Part shown: in pieces, positions 28,022 to 36,652 of the stretch
Layout: each line of letters begins with the position of its first letter
How positions within the stretch are numbered: position 1 is the first letter of the stretch
The notes under the pieces: model-generated
Seen by the model: only the letters and a program-made list of their open reading frames with translations
Databases searched by the model: none
Told to the model about the DNA's origin: nothing
Position numbers and translations under genes: made by a program
DNA from: a bacterium
GTDB taxonomy: Bacteria > Chloroflexota > Anaerolineae > Caldilineales > Caldilineaceae
DNA length: 64,000 nucleotides
Direction: 5' to 3'
NCBI GenBank assembly: GCA_016124945.1
Contig: WGMT01000088.1
Location: 28,105-92,104 of the forward strand

Positions 28022-28993
28022 ATGCGAGCCAGCCAATATTCTGCTCCTGGTCAGGTGACATTGGTTGACGTCCCTGAGCCGACCTTGTCCCCGGGTCAGG
28101 TTGCGGTACGCATTCAGCATGTGGCCATTTGTGGCAGCGATCTGCACACACTTTACGACAGCGCCCCGGCGAACTACCCATTTCCACCGGGTGTTTCGGG
28201 CCATGAATGTACCGGAATCGTTGAAGAATCTCTCTGCGAATCGGCCAAACCGGGTACCCCTGTCCTGCTCATCCCACCCCACGCCAACGCCCTGGCCGAA
28301 AGTGTGGTGACCGATCCTCGTTACCTGATTCCTCTGCCCGAAGGGCTGGCAGCGGACAGAGCAGTGTTGGCACAACAGTTGGGCACAGTCATCTTCTGTT
28401 GTCGACGCATTGAATCTGTCCTCGACAAGACGGTGGTTGTGCTTGGGCAGGGGCCGGCCGGGCTGCTGTTTACCGCCTTGCTTTACAGGATGGGTGCCAA
28501 AAAGGTGATTGCGCTAGATCTCGTGGATCATCGGCTGGAAGTGGCGCAGCAACTGGGCGCTGCGCACACCGTCAACCTCCAACGCGAGGACCCAGTTGAG
28601 ACCGTCCATGCCTTGACCGAGGGGCAAATGGCTGATCTGGTGGTAGAGGCCGTGGGCAAAGAAGAGACTTTTAACCTTGCACCCGAACTTGCCCGCGTCA
28701 ACGGAGAGTTGGCGCTGTTCGGCATCCCCAAGCGCCCGCAGATGATGATGCCGATGGAAGCCTTCTTGCGTCGCCAGCTACGTACTGTCACCTCTGTCAA
28801 CACTCAAGGCGAACCGGGCTATCGATCCTTTCGATTGGCGCTGGACATGATTGCCCAAAAGCGCATCGACACAGATGCACTGATTAGCCACCGGCTGCCA
28901 TTTAATGAAGTGGTCAAAGGATTTTCGCTGGCCGAAACCAAAGCGGATGGAGCCGTCAAAGTCATTCTCAACCTGGACAACGCCAAAGGATAA
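28022..28993 (+). CDS. Zinc-type medium-chain alcohol dehydrogenase
   Basis: A 323-residue MDR oxidoreductase. Catalytic-zinc ligands are visible in ICGSDLHTLY and GHECTG; the nucleotide fold is VVVLGQGPAGLLFTALLYRMGAKKVIALD. The four-Cys structural zinc lobe is absent, so this is a compact member (usual length about 340-350). It may oxidise an alcohol or reduce an aldehyde made by the split decarboxylase. The next gene begins 5 bp downstream. Confidence 0.85.
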   Translation: MRASQYSAPGQVTLVDVPEPTLSPGQVAVRIQHVAICGSDLHTLYDSAPANYPFPPGVSGHECTGIVEESLCESAKPGTPVLLIPPHANALAESVVTDPRYLIPLPEGLAADRAVLAQQLGTVIFCCRRIESVLDKTVVVLGQGPAGLLFTALLYRMGAKKVIALDLVDHRLEVAQQLGAAHTVNLQREDPVETVHALTEGQMADLVVEAVGKEETFNLAPELARVNGELALFGIPKRPQMMMPMEAFLRRQLRTVTSVNTQGEPGYRSFRLALDMIAQKRIDTDALISHRLPFNEVVKGFSLAETKADGAVKVILNLDNAKG

Positions 28994-28997
28994 GCGC

Positions 28998-29948
28998 GTG
29001 AGCATAAGTCGTATTGCCGTCGTCGGGGCGGGCCTCATGGGACATGGGATCGCCCAACTCTTCGCACAGGCTGGTCTAGTTGTACATCTGACAGATGCCA
29101 ATTCACAGATCCTGGCAAAGGCAATGGGGCAGATTCAACGCAATTTGCAGACCTCCGTGGATCTCGGTCATCTGGATGCGGCGCGCGCTGCGGAGACGCT
29201 GACACGTATCCACATCACTGAAGAGATGGCGGATACCGTGGGAGCAGCGGAGTTCATCGTCGAAGCTGTCTACGAAGAGATGTCTGTAAAACACGAGGTG
29301 CTGCACGCCATCGAAGCAAATTGTCCGGCGCACGCTGTTATTGCCAGCAATAGTTCCAGTTTCCGTGTGAGCGAGATGGGCAGCGTGTTGAGCAACCGCA
29401 GCCGCTTCCTGGGCACCCATTTTTGGAATCCCCCCCATCTCATTCCTGTGGTTGAAGTCACTTGTGGGCCGGAGACATCTGCCGACTGCATTGAGACCAC
29501 GAGATCGCTCTTGACTTCGGTAGGGAAAAAACCAGCGCTCGTGCGCAAGGATGTGGCCGGTTTCATCGGGAATCGGCTGCAACATGCCCTGCGTCGAGAA
29601 GCGATTGCCCTGGCCGCTGCCGAGGTCGCCACACCTGAGGACATCGATCTGATTGCCAGATTTAGCTTCGGACTGCGCATGCCGCTGATTGGTCCGCTCG
29701 AAACGGTGGATCTGGCCGGGTTGGATCTCACACTGGCTATTCAACGCTATCTGCTGCCCGACCTGAACAGGGATACCGAACCGTCTCCGCTTGTCATCGA
29801 GAAGGTCGAGCGCGGGGAATTGGGGGCCAAAAGTGGTCAAGGCTTTTTTACTTGGACGGAAGAAAAGCATCAAGATGCCATCCGTCGACGCGATTCTGCT
29901 CTGCTTGGCCTGCTTGAGTGGCTACGCAGCCAGGGATACGACGTTTAG
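28998..29948 (+). CDS. 3-hydroxyacyl-CoA dehydrogenase family protein
   Basis: A 316-residue single-domain-pair enzyme. The NAD motif is VVGAGLMGHGIAQLFAQAG; SNSSSF and GTHFWNPPHLIPVVEV carry the catalytic His (H141) and the Asn two residues on; the C-terminal domain holds DVAGFIGNRLQHALRREA. GTG start at 28998 follows AAAGGATAAGC. The C-terminal end (SGQGFFTW) is as in short-chain hydroxyacyl-CoA or L-gulonate dehydrogenases; given the operon, a hydroxy-acid rather than a CoA ester is possible. Confidence 0.85.
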   Translation: MSISRIAVVGAGLMGHGIAQLFAQAGLVVHLTDANSQILAKAMGQIQRNLQTSVDLGHLDAARAAETLTRIHITEEMADTVGAAEFIVEAVYEEMSVKHEVLHAIEANCPAHAVIASNSSSFRVSEMGSVLSNRSRFLGTHFWNPPHLIPVVEVTCGPETSADCIETTRSLLTSVGKKPALVRKDVAGFIGNRLQHALRREAIALAAAEVATPEDIDLIARFSFGLRMPLIGPLETVDLAGLDLTLAIQRYLLPDLNRDTEPSPLVIEKVERGELGAKSGQGFFTWTEEKHQDAIRRRDSALLGLLEWLRSQGYDV

Positions 29949-29992
29949 ACAGAAGGGTTCGACCCTCTATCCACAGGAGAGGACGGCGCAAC

Positions 29993-31090
29993 ATGGCAGA
30001 TAGCGCCCCCATCGGAATTGGCATCATCGGCTCTGGCTTTATGGCAAGGAGCTACGCCGCGTGCCTGGCGTCGTATGTGCAAGGTGCGCGCTTGGTTGCT
30101 GTGGCAGGCGGCAGTCGCGCCCCCCAACTGGCCGCCGATTATGGCGTGACCGCGGCCATTGACGCATCAACATTGGTCGAAGATCCCAGCGTTGATGCTG
30201 TAATCATTGCCACACCCGAGGTAGCCCATCGAGATCAGACGATCCTGGCGGCGCGGGCCGGGAAACATGTCCTAGTGGAAAAGCCAATGGCCCCAACCGT
30301 TCGTCAATGCGACGAGATGATTGAAGCCTGCAACCAGGCCAACGTCCAACTTATGGTCGTGCAAAGCCAGCGCTTTCGGGGCGTCCACCGTCGTGCCTAC
30401 GAGTCGCTAAGTAATGGACAGATCGGCAATGTACGCCAGATTCGACATTGGAGCCATCAAACCGAGAGCTTTTCGGCAGCGTTGGCGGCCCAAAATCCCT
30501 TTGTGCTTGATCCCGTGGGCATCGGCCTTCAAATGGGATGGAGTGTGCATAGTTTTGATCTTGTGCGCTGGCTTGCCGGCAGTGAAGCCAGGTCTGTCTT
30601 CGCTCATGCAACAACTTATAGCGGATCTACTGTCTCTGACCTGAGCCTGATGGCACAAATCGAATTCTTGAACGGTGTCACAGCTCAGATCTGGGTCTGT
30701 TTGGAAATGCCGGGTGCGACCTTCGCCGGCAGTCCGTTGCAGACGCAGGTTGTGGGTGAATCTGGGCTCATGAGCTTGGATGGGTATGCTCACTTTGATC
30801 TGTCCACAGGCGCGGGCTGGGAACGGATCTGGCAACAACCACCTATGAACCTGTCTGATCCCAGCGACCCAGCGCGACTGGAGTCGTTCTCTCAAGTGGT
30901 CCAGGAATTTGTTGACGCGATCCAGGCTCAGCGTCCACCGAGTGTCACAGGTCTCGATGGACGTGCAGCCGTCGCCCTCTGCCTGGCTGCCCTTGAATCG
31001 GCCAAACGAGGACAACCAGTCAACCTTGTATCAGGCAATACACCACAACAAAGCCAGGTGAAATCCACATGTCCAGACTATCACAATTGA
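29993..31090 (+). CDS. Gfo/Idh/MocA-family oxidoreductase
   Basis: A 365-residue NAD(P)-dependent oxidoreductase: Rossmann motif GIIGSGFMARSYAACL, the EKPM motif in HVLVEKPMAPTVRQCDE, and a C-terminal alpha/beta domain. ATG at 29993 gives MADSAPIGIGIIG with AGGAGAGG upstream. Its 3' end overlaps the next gene by 22 bp. Typical substrates are sugars, inositols or sugar acids. Confidence 0.87.
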   Translation: MADSAPIGIGIIGSGFMARSYAACLASYVQGARLVAVAGGSRAPQLAADYGVTAAIDASTLVEDPSVDAVIIATPEVAHRDQTILAARAGKHVLVEKPMAPTVRQCDEMIEACNQANVQLMVVQSQRFRGVHRRAYESLSNGQIGNVRQIRHWSHQTESFSAALAAQNPFVLDPVGIGLQMGWSVHSFDLVRWLAGSEARSVFAHATTYSGSTVSDLSLMAQIEFLNGVTAQIWVCLEMPGATFAGSPLQTQVVGESGLMSLDGYAHFDLSTGAGWERIWQQPPMNLSDPSDPARLESFSQVVQEFVDAIQAQRPPSVTGLDGRAAVALCLAALESAKRGQPVNLVSGNTPQQSQVKSTCPDYHN

Positions 31091-31620
31091 AGCCGGAGCA
31101 ATTGACGGCTGCACAGAAGCAGGTTTTTGATGCCATCCTGGCTTCCCGCGGCAGCCTGGCCGGCCCCTTCGCCGCCTGGTTACACAACCCAGAACTAGCG
31201 AACCGGACGCAACACCTGGGCGAGTATGTCCGCTATCGCACCTCGTTGCCGCCGATTCTGAGTGAACTTGCGATCCTGGTAGTGGCTCGTCATTTTAACA
31301 GCGAACTCGAATGGGCGATTCACGAACCGATTGCCCGCCGGCAAGGACTCTCTGTTGAAATCATCGACCGCATCTTTGCCGAGGAAGGGCAGATCGATAG
31401 CACGCCCGAAGTAGAAGTTGTCCATTCCTATGTCACCGAACTGCTAAAAACAAATCGCGTCTCCGCCGATACGTTTCAACAGGCCAGTGAGCTTCTCGGC
31501 GAAACGAGCATCGTTGAATTGACGGTGTTGATTGGCTATTATGCGCTGGTGGCCTTTTCGATCAATGCCTTTCAACTGCCGGTCCCTCCTGAAGTCACGT
31601 CCCGTCTGGAGTGGGAATAG
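31069..31620 (+). CDS. Carboxymuconolactone decarboxylase/AhpD-like protein
   Basis: A 183-residue all-helical protein of the AhpD-like superfamily, with the core SELAILVVARHFNSELEWAIHEPIARRQGLS. The CxxC seen in peroxidase-type AhpD is missing, so a redox role is unlikely; a conserved His lies in EWAIHE. It is the last gene of the operon and overlaps the Gfo/Idh gene by 22 bp, which supports co-translation. Confidence 0.82.
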   Translation: MSRLSQLKPEQLTAAQKQVFDAILASRGSLAGPFAAWLHNPELANRTQHLGEYVRYRTSLPPILSELAILVVARHFNSELEWAIHEPIARRQGLSVEIIDRIFAEEGQIDSTPEVEVVHSYVTELLKTNRVSADTFQQASELLGETSIVELTVLIGYYALVAFSINAFQLPVPPEVTSRLEWE

Positions 31621-31713
31621 TTTGTTATGATTTGGAAATCAAACAGCAGATCACTATATACAACCCACTGGAGCGAAGAGAAAGGAAGGGAACCATCATC
31701 AAAGCCTGCATCC

Positions 31714-32421
31714 TCAGTCGAAAAACGCTGGCGCTTGTTTGAGGGTTTCCCACTGCGCCATGTCATGACCGAAAATCACCAGCCCGATCTGCTCTCGTTC
31801 GACCAGATCCAGCAATTTGATCGTACTGGTGCGAATCGCTTCAGCGTCTGGGGTGCTCCCGTCGTCCGGCGTGTCACGTGTAAAGCCCTCGCCAAAGGGG
31901 ACAGCGTCAACCGTCAAGAGAATCGTTCCGGTTGTGGGCAGTCGCACTAGCACCGATTGATGGCCCGGCACATGCCCGGTCGTCTCGATCAGTTCTAACC
32001 CTGGCAGTAGTTCCGTGTCCCCATCCACCAGCCGAATGCGCTCGATTGGTTGATCCCATTCGGGGCGAATGGAAGCATAGCGTGGGTTGTTCGCCGCATC
32101 TATATGATGCACACGCTGCACCACATAGTGCGCCTTCATGAAGGCTGCATGTCGTCCGGCATGGTCGACGTCATAATGCGTCGAAATTACAGTATCGATA
32201 TCATCCGGTTGTAGGCCAAGATTCGCCAACTGTGCGAGCACGTCCTGCCCATTCTCGAAGTCCGATGCGTCTTCAGGGATAATCTCGGGGAGGCCACTGT
32301 CAATCAGAATATTCCGGCCGTCACTCGTCTGCACCAGATAGCACACAATCGGAATCTGGTATTCCGGCATAATCCCAACTTGCATTAGATAGAGGCGCTT
32401 CACGGCATTCTGGCTCATCAT
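31714..32421 (-). CDS. Metallo-beta-lactamase-fold hydrolase, lactonase-like
   Basis: A 235-residue MBL-fold enzyme in the group annotated as N-acyl-homoserine-lactonase-like (VCYLVQTSDGRNILIDSGLP, TTGHVPGHQSVLV, VIFGHDMAQWETL). The metal motif reads THYDVDHAG: HxDxDH instead of the usual HxHxDH, with Asp replacing the second His. This variant is also seen in ComEC-type MBLs. A second ATG 3 bp inside has better spacing from AAGGAGAG. It converges with the preceding operon and stands alone; role in quorum quenching or lactone hydrolysis is only a guess. Confidence 0.8.
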   Translation of the reverse strand: MMSQNAVKRLYLMQVGIMPEYQIPIVCYLVQTSDGRNILIDSGLPEIIPEDASDFENGQDVLAQLANLGLQPDDIDTVISTHYDVDHAGRHAAFMKAHYVVQRVHHIDAANNPRYASIRPEWDQPIERIRLVDGDTELLPGLELIETTGHVPGHQSVLVRLPTTGTILLTVDAVPFGEGFTRDTPDDGSTPDAEAIRTSTIKLLDLVEREQIGLVIFGHDMAQWETLKQAPAFFD

Positions 32422-32767
32422 CTCTCCTTGTCATTGAAACATACATCCCTTTACAGTTGTGGTAGTGGCTGCAAAAAAATCCGCACCTGCGTGTTCGTCT
32501 ACCTATCGTGTCATCAACACTCGCCACTGTAACACAGAAAGAGAACATACGTACCACTAGCGCGGCTTTGGGATGAGGTGCGGTGTTTGAAGGTAGCAGC
32601 CCAACTATGTATTTACAGAAGCATTTTGGATGATGGAGTCAATTCGGAACACTGATTTCCGCCGTGGCTGAGTTAAACTGGAGCCGGGCATCCTGGTCGG
32701 GGATGTGGATTTGAGCCGCCTTTGCCACACCTCAGTACTATCCGCCGTCACCAATCCGGCATCAGAT
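32422..32767. other. Intergenic stretch with nothing recognised
   Basis: These 346 bp between the GH127 stop and the lactonase-like start hold the lactonase ribosome site (AAGGAGAG on the minus strand) and presumably its promoter. I see no gene, repeat or strong hairpin. Confidence 0.5.
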
Positions 32768-34678
32768 TTACGAGCGACACGGTAGCCAGACTGCCATTTC
32801 TCCTACACCTCTGTGCGCCCAGGCGTAATAGGGGACAAAGGTTAGGGTTTCACTTTCGTGATGGGTACTTTCCTGATGGGCGCGGATCAGGTTGATGCCT
32901 TGCAGCAGATCCGACTGCCACTCCACGTTGAACGTAGCGGCATCACTGAGCGACTGCCCCAGCGCTTTGCCGGCATTGTCGATCCCCTCCAAGCAGTAGA
33001 CGAGAGGACCGCGCTCGATAGCAACCATGCCCCGGTTGGCAGCGACCTGAGAATCAGCAATCACACGGCGCACAGGCATTGGCAATTTCACGCTCACTTC
33101 ATCTCCTGGCTGCCAATCACGCTCGAAGACGGCGTAGCCGTCCACAATTTCCACCTCTACAGGTTCCCCATTGACCATGAAGGTCGGGGTGCTGCTCTCG
33201 TCGTTGCCCTGGTACCGATACAGTGTACTGGGAACCGGGTTTCCTTGTGCCCATCCTGGAATGCGGACACGTAACCCAAAGTGGAGAGGCTGGGCAGGCT
33301 CAACATGCATAACTACGTTGCCATCCCATGGGTAATTGGTTTCCTGACGAATGGTTACCTCGTTTCCATCCACAGTTAGATGGCCAGTGCTGGAAACGAA
33401 CAAATTCACATAGACATCTGTGTCACGCTGGGCATAGACATATCCGCCCAAGGCTGGGAAGAGGCGCACGACGTTGGTGGGGCAGCACGAGCAATTGAAC
33501 CAGGGCATGCGCGTCATCGAGTTGTCGCGGTTGAAGCGGTAACTGCCGTCGAACTCAAGTGGGTTTACATAGAAGAACCGATCTCCGCTGAAATCGATCC
33601 CCGATAAATAGCCATTGTAGAGCGAGCGCTCCAGCACATCGAAGTATTTGGCATGTCCGTGCAGTTGAAAAAGGCGCAAATTCCAAAAGAGATTGGCAAT
33701 GGCGGCGCAGGTCTCGTTGTAGGCGGTGGCGTTGGGCAACTCGTATGCGTCGCCGAAGGCTTCCCCTTCGTGACGGGCGCCGATACCGCCGGTGACATAG
33801 AGCTTCTTCGACACGACGTCGTCCCAGATGGTGTCGATGGCATCAATGTAGCTTCGGTCGCCGGTGAGCGCCGCCACATCGGCCATGCCCGCGTACATGT
33901 AGACCGCACGCACGGCGTGGCCGACTGCCTCTTTTTGCTCAACCACAGGAAGATGATCCTGTGCATACTCACCATAAAGAAGATGTCCATCGGCCCGTCC
34001 TCGTTCATCCAAAAAGAATTTAGCCAGATCCAGGTAACGCCGCTCGCCGGTGACACGGTAAAGGGCCGCCAGCCCCAGTTCGATCTCCTGATGGCCGGGG
34101 ACATAGCGCAGCTTGCCCGGCCCGAAGACCGAGTCTACATGGTCCGCGCTCTTGATCGTCACATCCAACAAAGAGCGTTTGCCGGTTGCCAGGTAATGGG
34201 CCACCGCGCCCTCGTACATATGGCCAATATTGTAGAGTTCATGACTCACACGCAGATTCGAATAACGGGTCGTTCCTTCCCGATCGGCGGGCAGGCGGTC
34301 GGGGGTGTTGTTGCGTTCAGAAATCGTCCTGGCGGCGTAAAGATAGCCGTCTGGTTCCTGTGCGGCCGTTATCAAGCGGATTACGTTATCAAGATAGGCG
34401 TCTAGTTCAGGATCGGGGTTTTGCATCAGTGTGTAGGACGCGCCTTCGATCACCTTAAACACATCGGAATCGTTGAAGAAGATCCCCTCATGGTCGCCAT
34501 CCTGCAATCCTCCCGCCTTGGCGAAATTGGAAATCCGCCCCGTCTCCTCACATTTCTGAAAGTCATACTTCACTGTAACCCGCCGGTTGGTCTCAATGCG
34601 CGGCGTCCAGAAAGAATCGGTAATTGTGACATGGGTGAACGGAATAGCGGTGATTGGATAGTACACAGGCTCGGTCAC
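32768..34678 (-). CDS. GH127 family beta-L-arabinofuranosidase-like protein
   Basis: A 636-residue (alpha/alpha)6-barrel glycosidase of the DUF1680/GH127 type. The zinc-thiolate site of this family is visible as E322-T-C324 in NETCAAIANLFW and C396/C398/C399 in WFNCSCCPTN; one of the paired Cys is the expected nucleophile. C-terminal beta-sandwich domains follow (VRIPGWAQGNPVPS). GTG start at 34678 follows CAAGGAGCCTTTCC. No signal peptide, so it acts on imported oligosaccharides. It is the last gene of the sugar ABC operon, 22 bp after the MalG-like gene, pointing to beta-L-arabinofuranosides as cargo. Confidence 0.9.
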   Translation of the reverse strand: MTEPVYYPITAIPFTHVTITDSFWTPRIETNRRVTVKYDFQKCEETGRISNFAKAGGLQDGDHEGIFFNDSDVFKVIEGASYTLMQNPDPELDAYLDNVIRLITAAQEPDGYLYAARTISERNNTPDRLPADREGTTRYSNLRVSHELYNIGHMYEGAVAHYLATGKRSLLDVTIKSADHVDSVFGPGKLRYVPGHQEIELGLAALYRVTGERRYLDLAKFFLDERGRADGHLLYGEYAQDHLPVVEQKEAVGHAVRAVYMYAGMADVAALTGDRSYIDAIDTIWDDVVSKKLYVTGGIGARHEGEAFGDAYELPNATAYNETCAAIANLFWNLRLFQLHGHAKYFDVLERSLYNGYLSGIDFSGDRFFYVNPLEFDGSYRFNRDNSMTRMPWFNCSCCPTNVVRLFPALGGYVYAQRDTDVYVNLFVSSTGHLTVDGNEVTIRQETNYPWDGNVVMHVEPAQPLHFGLRVRIPGWAQGNPVPSTLYRYQGNDESSTPTFMVNGEPVEVEIVDGYAVFERDWQPGDEVSVKLPMPVRRVIADSQVAANRGMVAIERGPLVYCLEGIDNAGKALGQSLSDAATFNVEWQSDLLQGINLIRAHQESTHHESETLTFVPYYAWAHRGVGEMAVWLPCRS

Positions 34679-34700
34679 GGAAAGGCTCCTTGGGGAGGAT

Positions 34701-35627
34701 CTATTTGATACCGGTAATGGCAACACTACGCTGGAAGTAACTTTGGCCGATGATGAAGATGATGATAGTTGGGATCACACTGATCGCGGTGCCTGCCATC
34801 ACCATGTTCCATTCGGTATATTGAGCGCCACGCAACTGAGTCAACCCTAGAGGCAGGGTTCGCATCGCCTCACTGTTGGTGATGACCAGCGGCCAGAGCA
34901 GATCGTTCCAGACGCCGGTAAAGTGGAGCATAAAAAGTGTGATCAGAGCAGGAACCGAGAGCGGCAACATGATGCGCCAGAAGATCATGAACTCTGACGC
35001 GCCATCCACACGTGCGGCATCTTCCAGTTCCTTGGGAAAGCCCAGCATATATTGGCGCATTAGGAAAACGCCAAAGGCTGTCACAAAGTGGGGTGCCATT
35101 AAGCCAAAGTAGGTGTCTAACAGACCACTCCCACCCTGCCCAAGCCAATTGTTACCGCCGAAAAAGGGCAAACGCGCCACCAAAAGAAACATGGGAATGA
35201 ACGCAATCTGTGAAGGCACCATAATGGTGCTCAGAATGAGGCTGAACATAAAGGTTCGACCACGGAAGTAAAGACGCGCGAGTGTGTAACCCATCAACGC
35301 GCTGATCAGCGCGTTGATGGTGGCCGCGCCCGTAGACACCACCAAACTATTGAGGGTGTAGGTCTTGAAGTTCGCTCCCACCCACGCCCGAATATAAGGT
35401 TCAATGATGAATGGATCCGGCCACCAAATCAACGGGATCGTTCTCACCTGGCGATCTGTCTTCAGTGATGTCAAAAGCATCCAGAAGAACGGGAGTGCGA
35501 AGATGATAGCGCCTACCGTCAAAACAATGACGATGACAATCGTTGAAGTCTCTACTCGCCGTCTAGACAATGCTATTTGCCGAGTCGATCTCTGAGGGAG
35601 CGGATTAGGCATAGGCTTCGTCGTCAT
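34701..35627 (-). CDS. Carbohydrate ABC transporter permease (MalG-like)
   Basis: A 308-residue permease: cytoplasmic N-terminus, first helix VIVIVLTVGAIIFALPFFWMLLTSLK, and the EAA loop ELEDAARVDGASEFMIFWRIMLPLSVPAL of the CUT1 sugar family. The C-terminus QRSVAITGIK is the usual MalG ending. Twelve base pairs separate it from the MalF-like gene. No ATPase gene is present, as is usual for CUT1 systems served by a shared MsmK/MalK-type ATPase. Confidence 0.93.
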   Translation of the reverse strand: MTTKPMPNPLPQRSTRQIALSRRRVETSTIVIVIVLTVGAIIFALPFFWMLLTSLKTDRQVRTIPLIWWPDPFIIEPYIRAWVGANFKTYTLNSLVVSTGAATINALISALMGYTLARLYFRGRTFMFSLILSTIMVPSQIAFIPMFLLVARLPFFGGNNWLGQGGSGLLDTYFGLMAPHFVTAFGVFLMRQYMLGFPKELEDAARVDGASEFMIFWRIMLPLSVPALITLFMLHFTGVWNDLLWPLVITNSEAMRTLPLGLTQLRGAQYTEWNMVMAGTAISVIPTIIIFIIGQSYFQRSVAITGIK

Positions 35628-35639
35628 GGGGAAGTTGCC

Positions 35640-36536
35640 TCAGTTTTCAGTGCTGCGGCCAAAAATGCGCAGATTGGTTAGGGCAAGCACCAGGATAAAG
35701 AGGAAAAGGATCATCCCCATCGCGCTTGCATACCCCATGCGCAGGTATTGAAAAGCGTTAATGTACACCTGATGCACGATGACGGTTGTCGAGTTCAGCG
35801 GGCCGCCATCGGTCATAATGAGCACCGTGCCAAATACCTGCATGGAGCCGATAATTAAAATTACAAAGACGAAGAGCGTTGTCGGCGCCAACAGTGGCCA
35901 TGTAATGTGGCGAAAAAGTTGCCTGGTATTCGCGCCGTCGATTTTGCCGGCTTCGTAGTACATTTCTGGAATATTCTGAAGCCCTGCCAGAAAGACGACA
36001 ACAGACCAGCCGAGACTCTGCCAGATGCCTGTCCACATAATGACGGGCATGGCATAGAGTGGGCTTACGAGCCAGCTCTGGGTAGGTAAGCTGAGCGAGC
36101 GGAGTACGTGGTTCAGCAAGCCCACCTGCGACTGAAAGATCCAGATCCAGAGGAGTGCCGTGGCCGCAGCCGAGATCACCACAGGTAGGTAGTAGACAAT
36201 TCGATAGACAGTGCGGCCGAAAAAGGATCGGTTCAGTGCCAGCGCAATCAGTAGCCCAAGCGAGATTGTAACGGGAATCGTGACTGCGGCGTAATAAAAA
36301 GTGTTTAAGATGGCTCTCCGCATGGTTTGATTCTGTAATAGTTCCGCATAGTTTTTTAGGCCCACCCACTTGGGCGGTGTCAAGATGTCCCAATTGGTGA
36401 AGCTCACATAGGTCGCTGCAACCAGCGGGATAATCAGGAAAACCATGAAGTAGAGAATGCCGGGCGCCATAAAGACCCATGCCCAAAACGATTGCCGGTT
36501 TCGCATGCGCCGCATCTGCTGTACAAGTGATGCCAT
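35640..36536 (-). CDS. Carbohydrate ABC transporter permease (MalF-like)
   Basis: A 298-residue CUT1 permease with six predicted helices: FMAPGILYFMVFLIIPLVAATYVSF near the start, and the EAA loop EAGKIDGANTRQLFRHITWPLLAP, ending in ALTNLRIFGRSTEN. ATG at 36536 follows AGGAGGCGGT. A long perfect stem-loop lies between it and the upstream binding-protein gene. Confidence 0.93.
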   Translation of the reverse strand: MASLVQQMRRMRNRQSFWAWVFMAPGILYFMVFLIIPLVAATYVSFTNWDILTPPKWVGLKNYAELLQNQTMRRAILNTFYYAAVTIPVTISLGLLIALALNRSFFGRTVYRIVYYLPVVISAAATALLWIWIFQSQVGLLNHVLRSLSLPTQSWLVSPLYAMPVIMWTGIWQSLGWSVVVFLAGLQNIPEMYYEAGKIDGANTRQLFRHITWPLLAPTTLFVFVILIIGSMQVFGTVLIMTDGGPLNSTTVIVHQVYINAFQYLRMGYASAMGMILFLFILVLALTNLRIFGRSTEN

Positions 36537-36560
36537 ACCGCCTCCTTTGGATCAGAAATC

Positions 36561-36635
36561 GTAGGGGTTTGCGTTGGGGCGGGAGGAATTTTCGCGATGA
36601 GACAGCGCTGATTCCGCCCCAACGCAAACCCCTAC
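36561..36635. repeat. Perfect 22-bp inverted repeat (GTAGGGG...CCCCTAC) between sugar-binding protein and permease genes
   Basis: The left arm 36561-36582 begins GTAGGGGTTTGCG, and the right arm 36614-36635 is its exact reverse complement, with a 31-bp loop. It lies in the binding-protein to permease gap. GTAGGGG-type hairpins are a common REP-like interspersed repeat in filamentous bacteria. Position matches the 20684-20730 stem-loop in the other operon, so it may also modulate expression ratios. Confidence 0.75.
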
Positions 36636-36652
36636 ATGACCTGTACAGTGCA

